6,073 nt of DNA from the NCBI GenBank assembly GCA_905373185.1, contig CAJPSE010000109.1:1-6073 (forward strand). The letters are read 5' to 3'. The first letter of the stretch is position 1. Every line of letters begins with the position of its first letter. The notes under the pieces are model-generated. The model was not told the DNA's origin. It saw nothing but the letters and a program-made list of their open reading frames with translations, and searched no databases. Source of the stretch: an uncultured Fretibacterium sp. Lineage in GTDB: Bacteria > Synergistota > Synergistia > Synergistales > Aminobacteriaceae. Made by a program: the position numbers and the translations under genes. This document shows, one piece after another, positions 5,698 to 6,073 of this stretch.

Positions 5698-6073
5698 CTA
5701 CGGCTTCAGAGGCTCGTCCCAGAAGGGAAAGTAGATGCGGAGGTGCGTCACGTTCAGGAGCGCGTCGTCCACGCGCCCGGAGACGTCCGGGAGGCGGGTC
5801 CATGGGCCGCCGTCCAGGCGGCAGAGGGCCAGGGGCCTGCGCCCGTAGGTGCTCCACAGGTCCTCCAGCCGGTCCTTGAGCTGCGTTCCGGGGACGAAGG
5901 CGTTTTTGAAGAGCGGCGGGTTCCCCGCAAGCTCTCGGCCCGGCAGCGGGGCCAGGATCATCCACTGGGTCAACTTCCAGGCGTTGGCCATCTCGTGGGA
6001 GGTGAGGGCGTGGATCAGCGGCATGATCTGGATGCCCCCCACCTGGTCCCTGGAGGCCGTCGCGATGTCGATG
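5698..6073 (-). CDS. 3' part of an unrecognised protein (N-terminus outside window)
   Basis: The minus-strand frame is open from the right edge to a TAG at 5698, giving 125 visible residues. A GTG at 6042 lies in frame, but the codons upstream of it (IDIATASRDQV) read as normal protein and continue off the edge, so I treat the gene as truncated by the window. The visible part has IQIMPLIHALTSHEMANAWK, a glycine- and proline-rich turn (APLPGRELAGNPP), a charged stretch (LKDRLEDLW) and an aromatic C-terminus (IYFPFWDEPLKP). There is no obvious membrane segment. No family was recognised. It has the GC-rich codon use of the right half and converges on the membrane regulator gene. Confidence 0.72.
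   Translation of the reverse strand, partial: IDIATASRDQVGGIQIMPLIHALTSHEMANAWKLTQWMILAPLPGRELAGNPPLFKNAFVPGTQLKDRLEDLWSTYGRRPLALCRLDGGPWTRLPDVSGRVDDALLNVTHLRIYFPFWDEPLKP

Noticed and set aside
5639..5965. 108-residue minus-strand frame near the right edge
   Set aside because: It is dominated by proline, alanine, glycine and arginine; the other minus frame has better protein character and remains open to the window edge.

Overview
The window looks like a fragment of a bacterial chromosome, probably Gram-negative: two gene products carry Sec-type signal peptides, genes are tightly packed, ribosome binding sites are G-rich, and one gene starts at GTG. I cannot name the species. The left half (about 1-2950) is visibly richer in A and T, with long A/T runs. 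The right half (about 3050-6073) is strongly GC-rich. The change falls in one divergent intergenic region, so the left half may be a horizontally acquired block; this is an inference from composition only.

Left block, minus strand. Two genes sit 10 bp apart and probably form an operon read from about 2950 towards 1. The first (1632-2882) encodes a 416-residue exported, almost wholly helical protein with one TPR-like helix pair. The second (1621 to beyond the left edge, 540 residues visible) encodes an exported protein. It has a PD-(D/E)xK-like segment (D114, E133-S-K135, then a QMSxxW motif) that resembles nuclease domains of polymorphic toxins. This is followed by a long glycine- and alanine-rich hydrophobic tail that should enter or cross a membrane. 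This pair is the most interesting part of the window: an envelope-located, putatively DNA-targeting protein with a helical partner. No immunity gene is visible, but the operon runs off the left edge.

Centre. An XRE-type helix-turn-helix regulator (3064-3537, +) diverges from the left block. It converges on a small uncharacterised gene (3559-3930, -), with a hairpin terminator between them. The small gene in turn diverges from a large gene at 4014 (+). The 83-bp region between those two carries a perfect 9-bp tandem repeat next to an extended -10 promoter, which is a good candidate operator.

Right block. The gene at 4014-5642 encodes a 542-residue, apparently membrane-anchored regulator: cytoplasmic helix-turn-helix, an AT-hook-like RGRP motif, three membrane segments and a beta-rich domain probably outside the cytoplasm. 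It converges on the 3' part of an unrecognised minus-strand gene (5698 to beyond the right edge).

No rRNA, tRNA, CRISPR array, insertion sequence or attachment site was recognised. No gene-free stretch exceeds about 180 bases.
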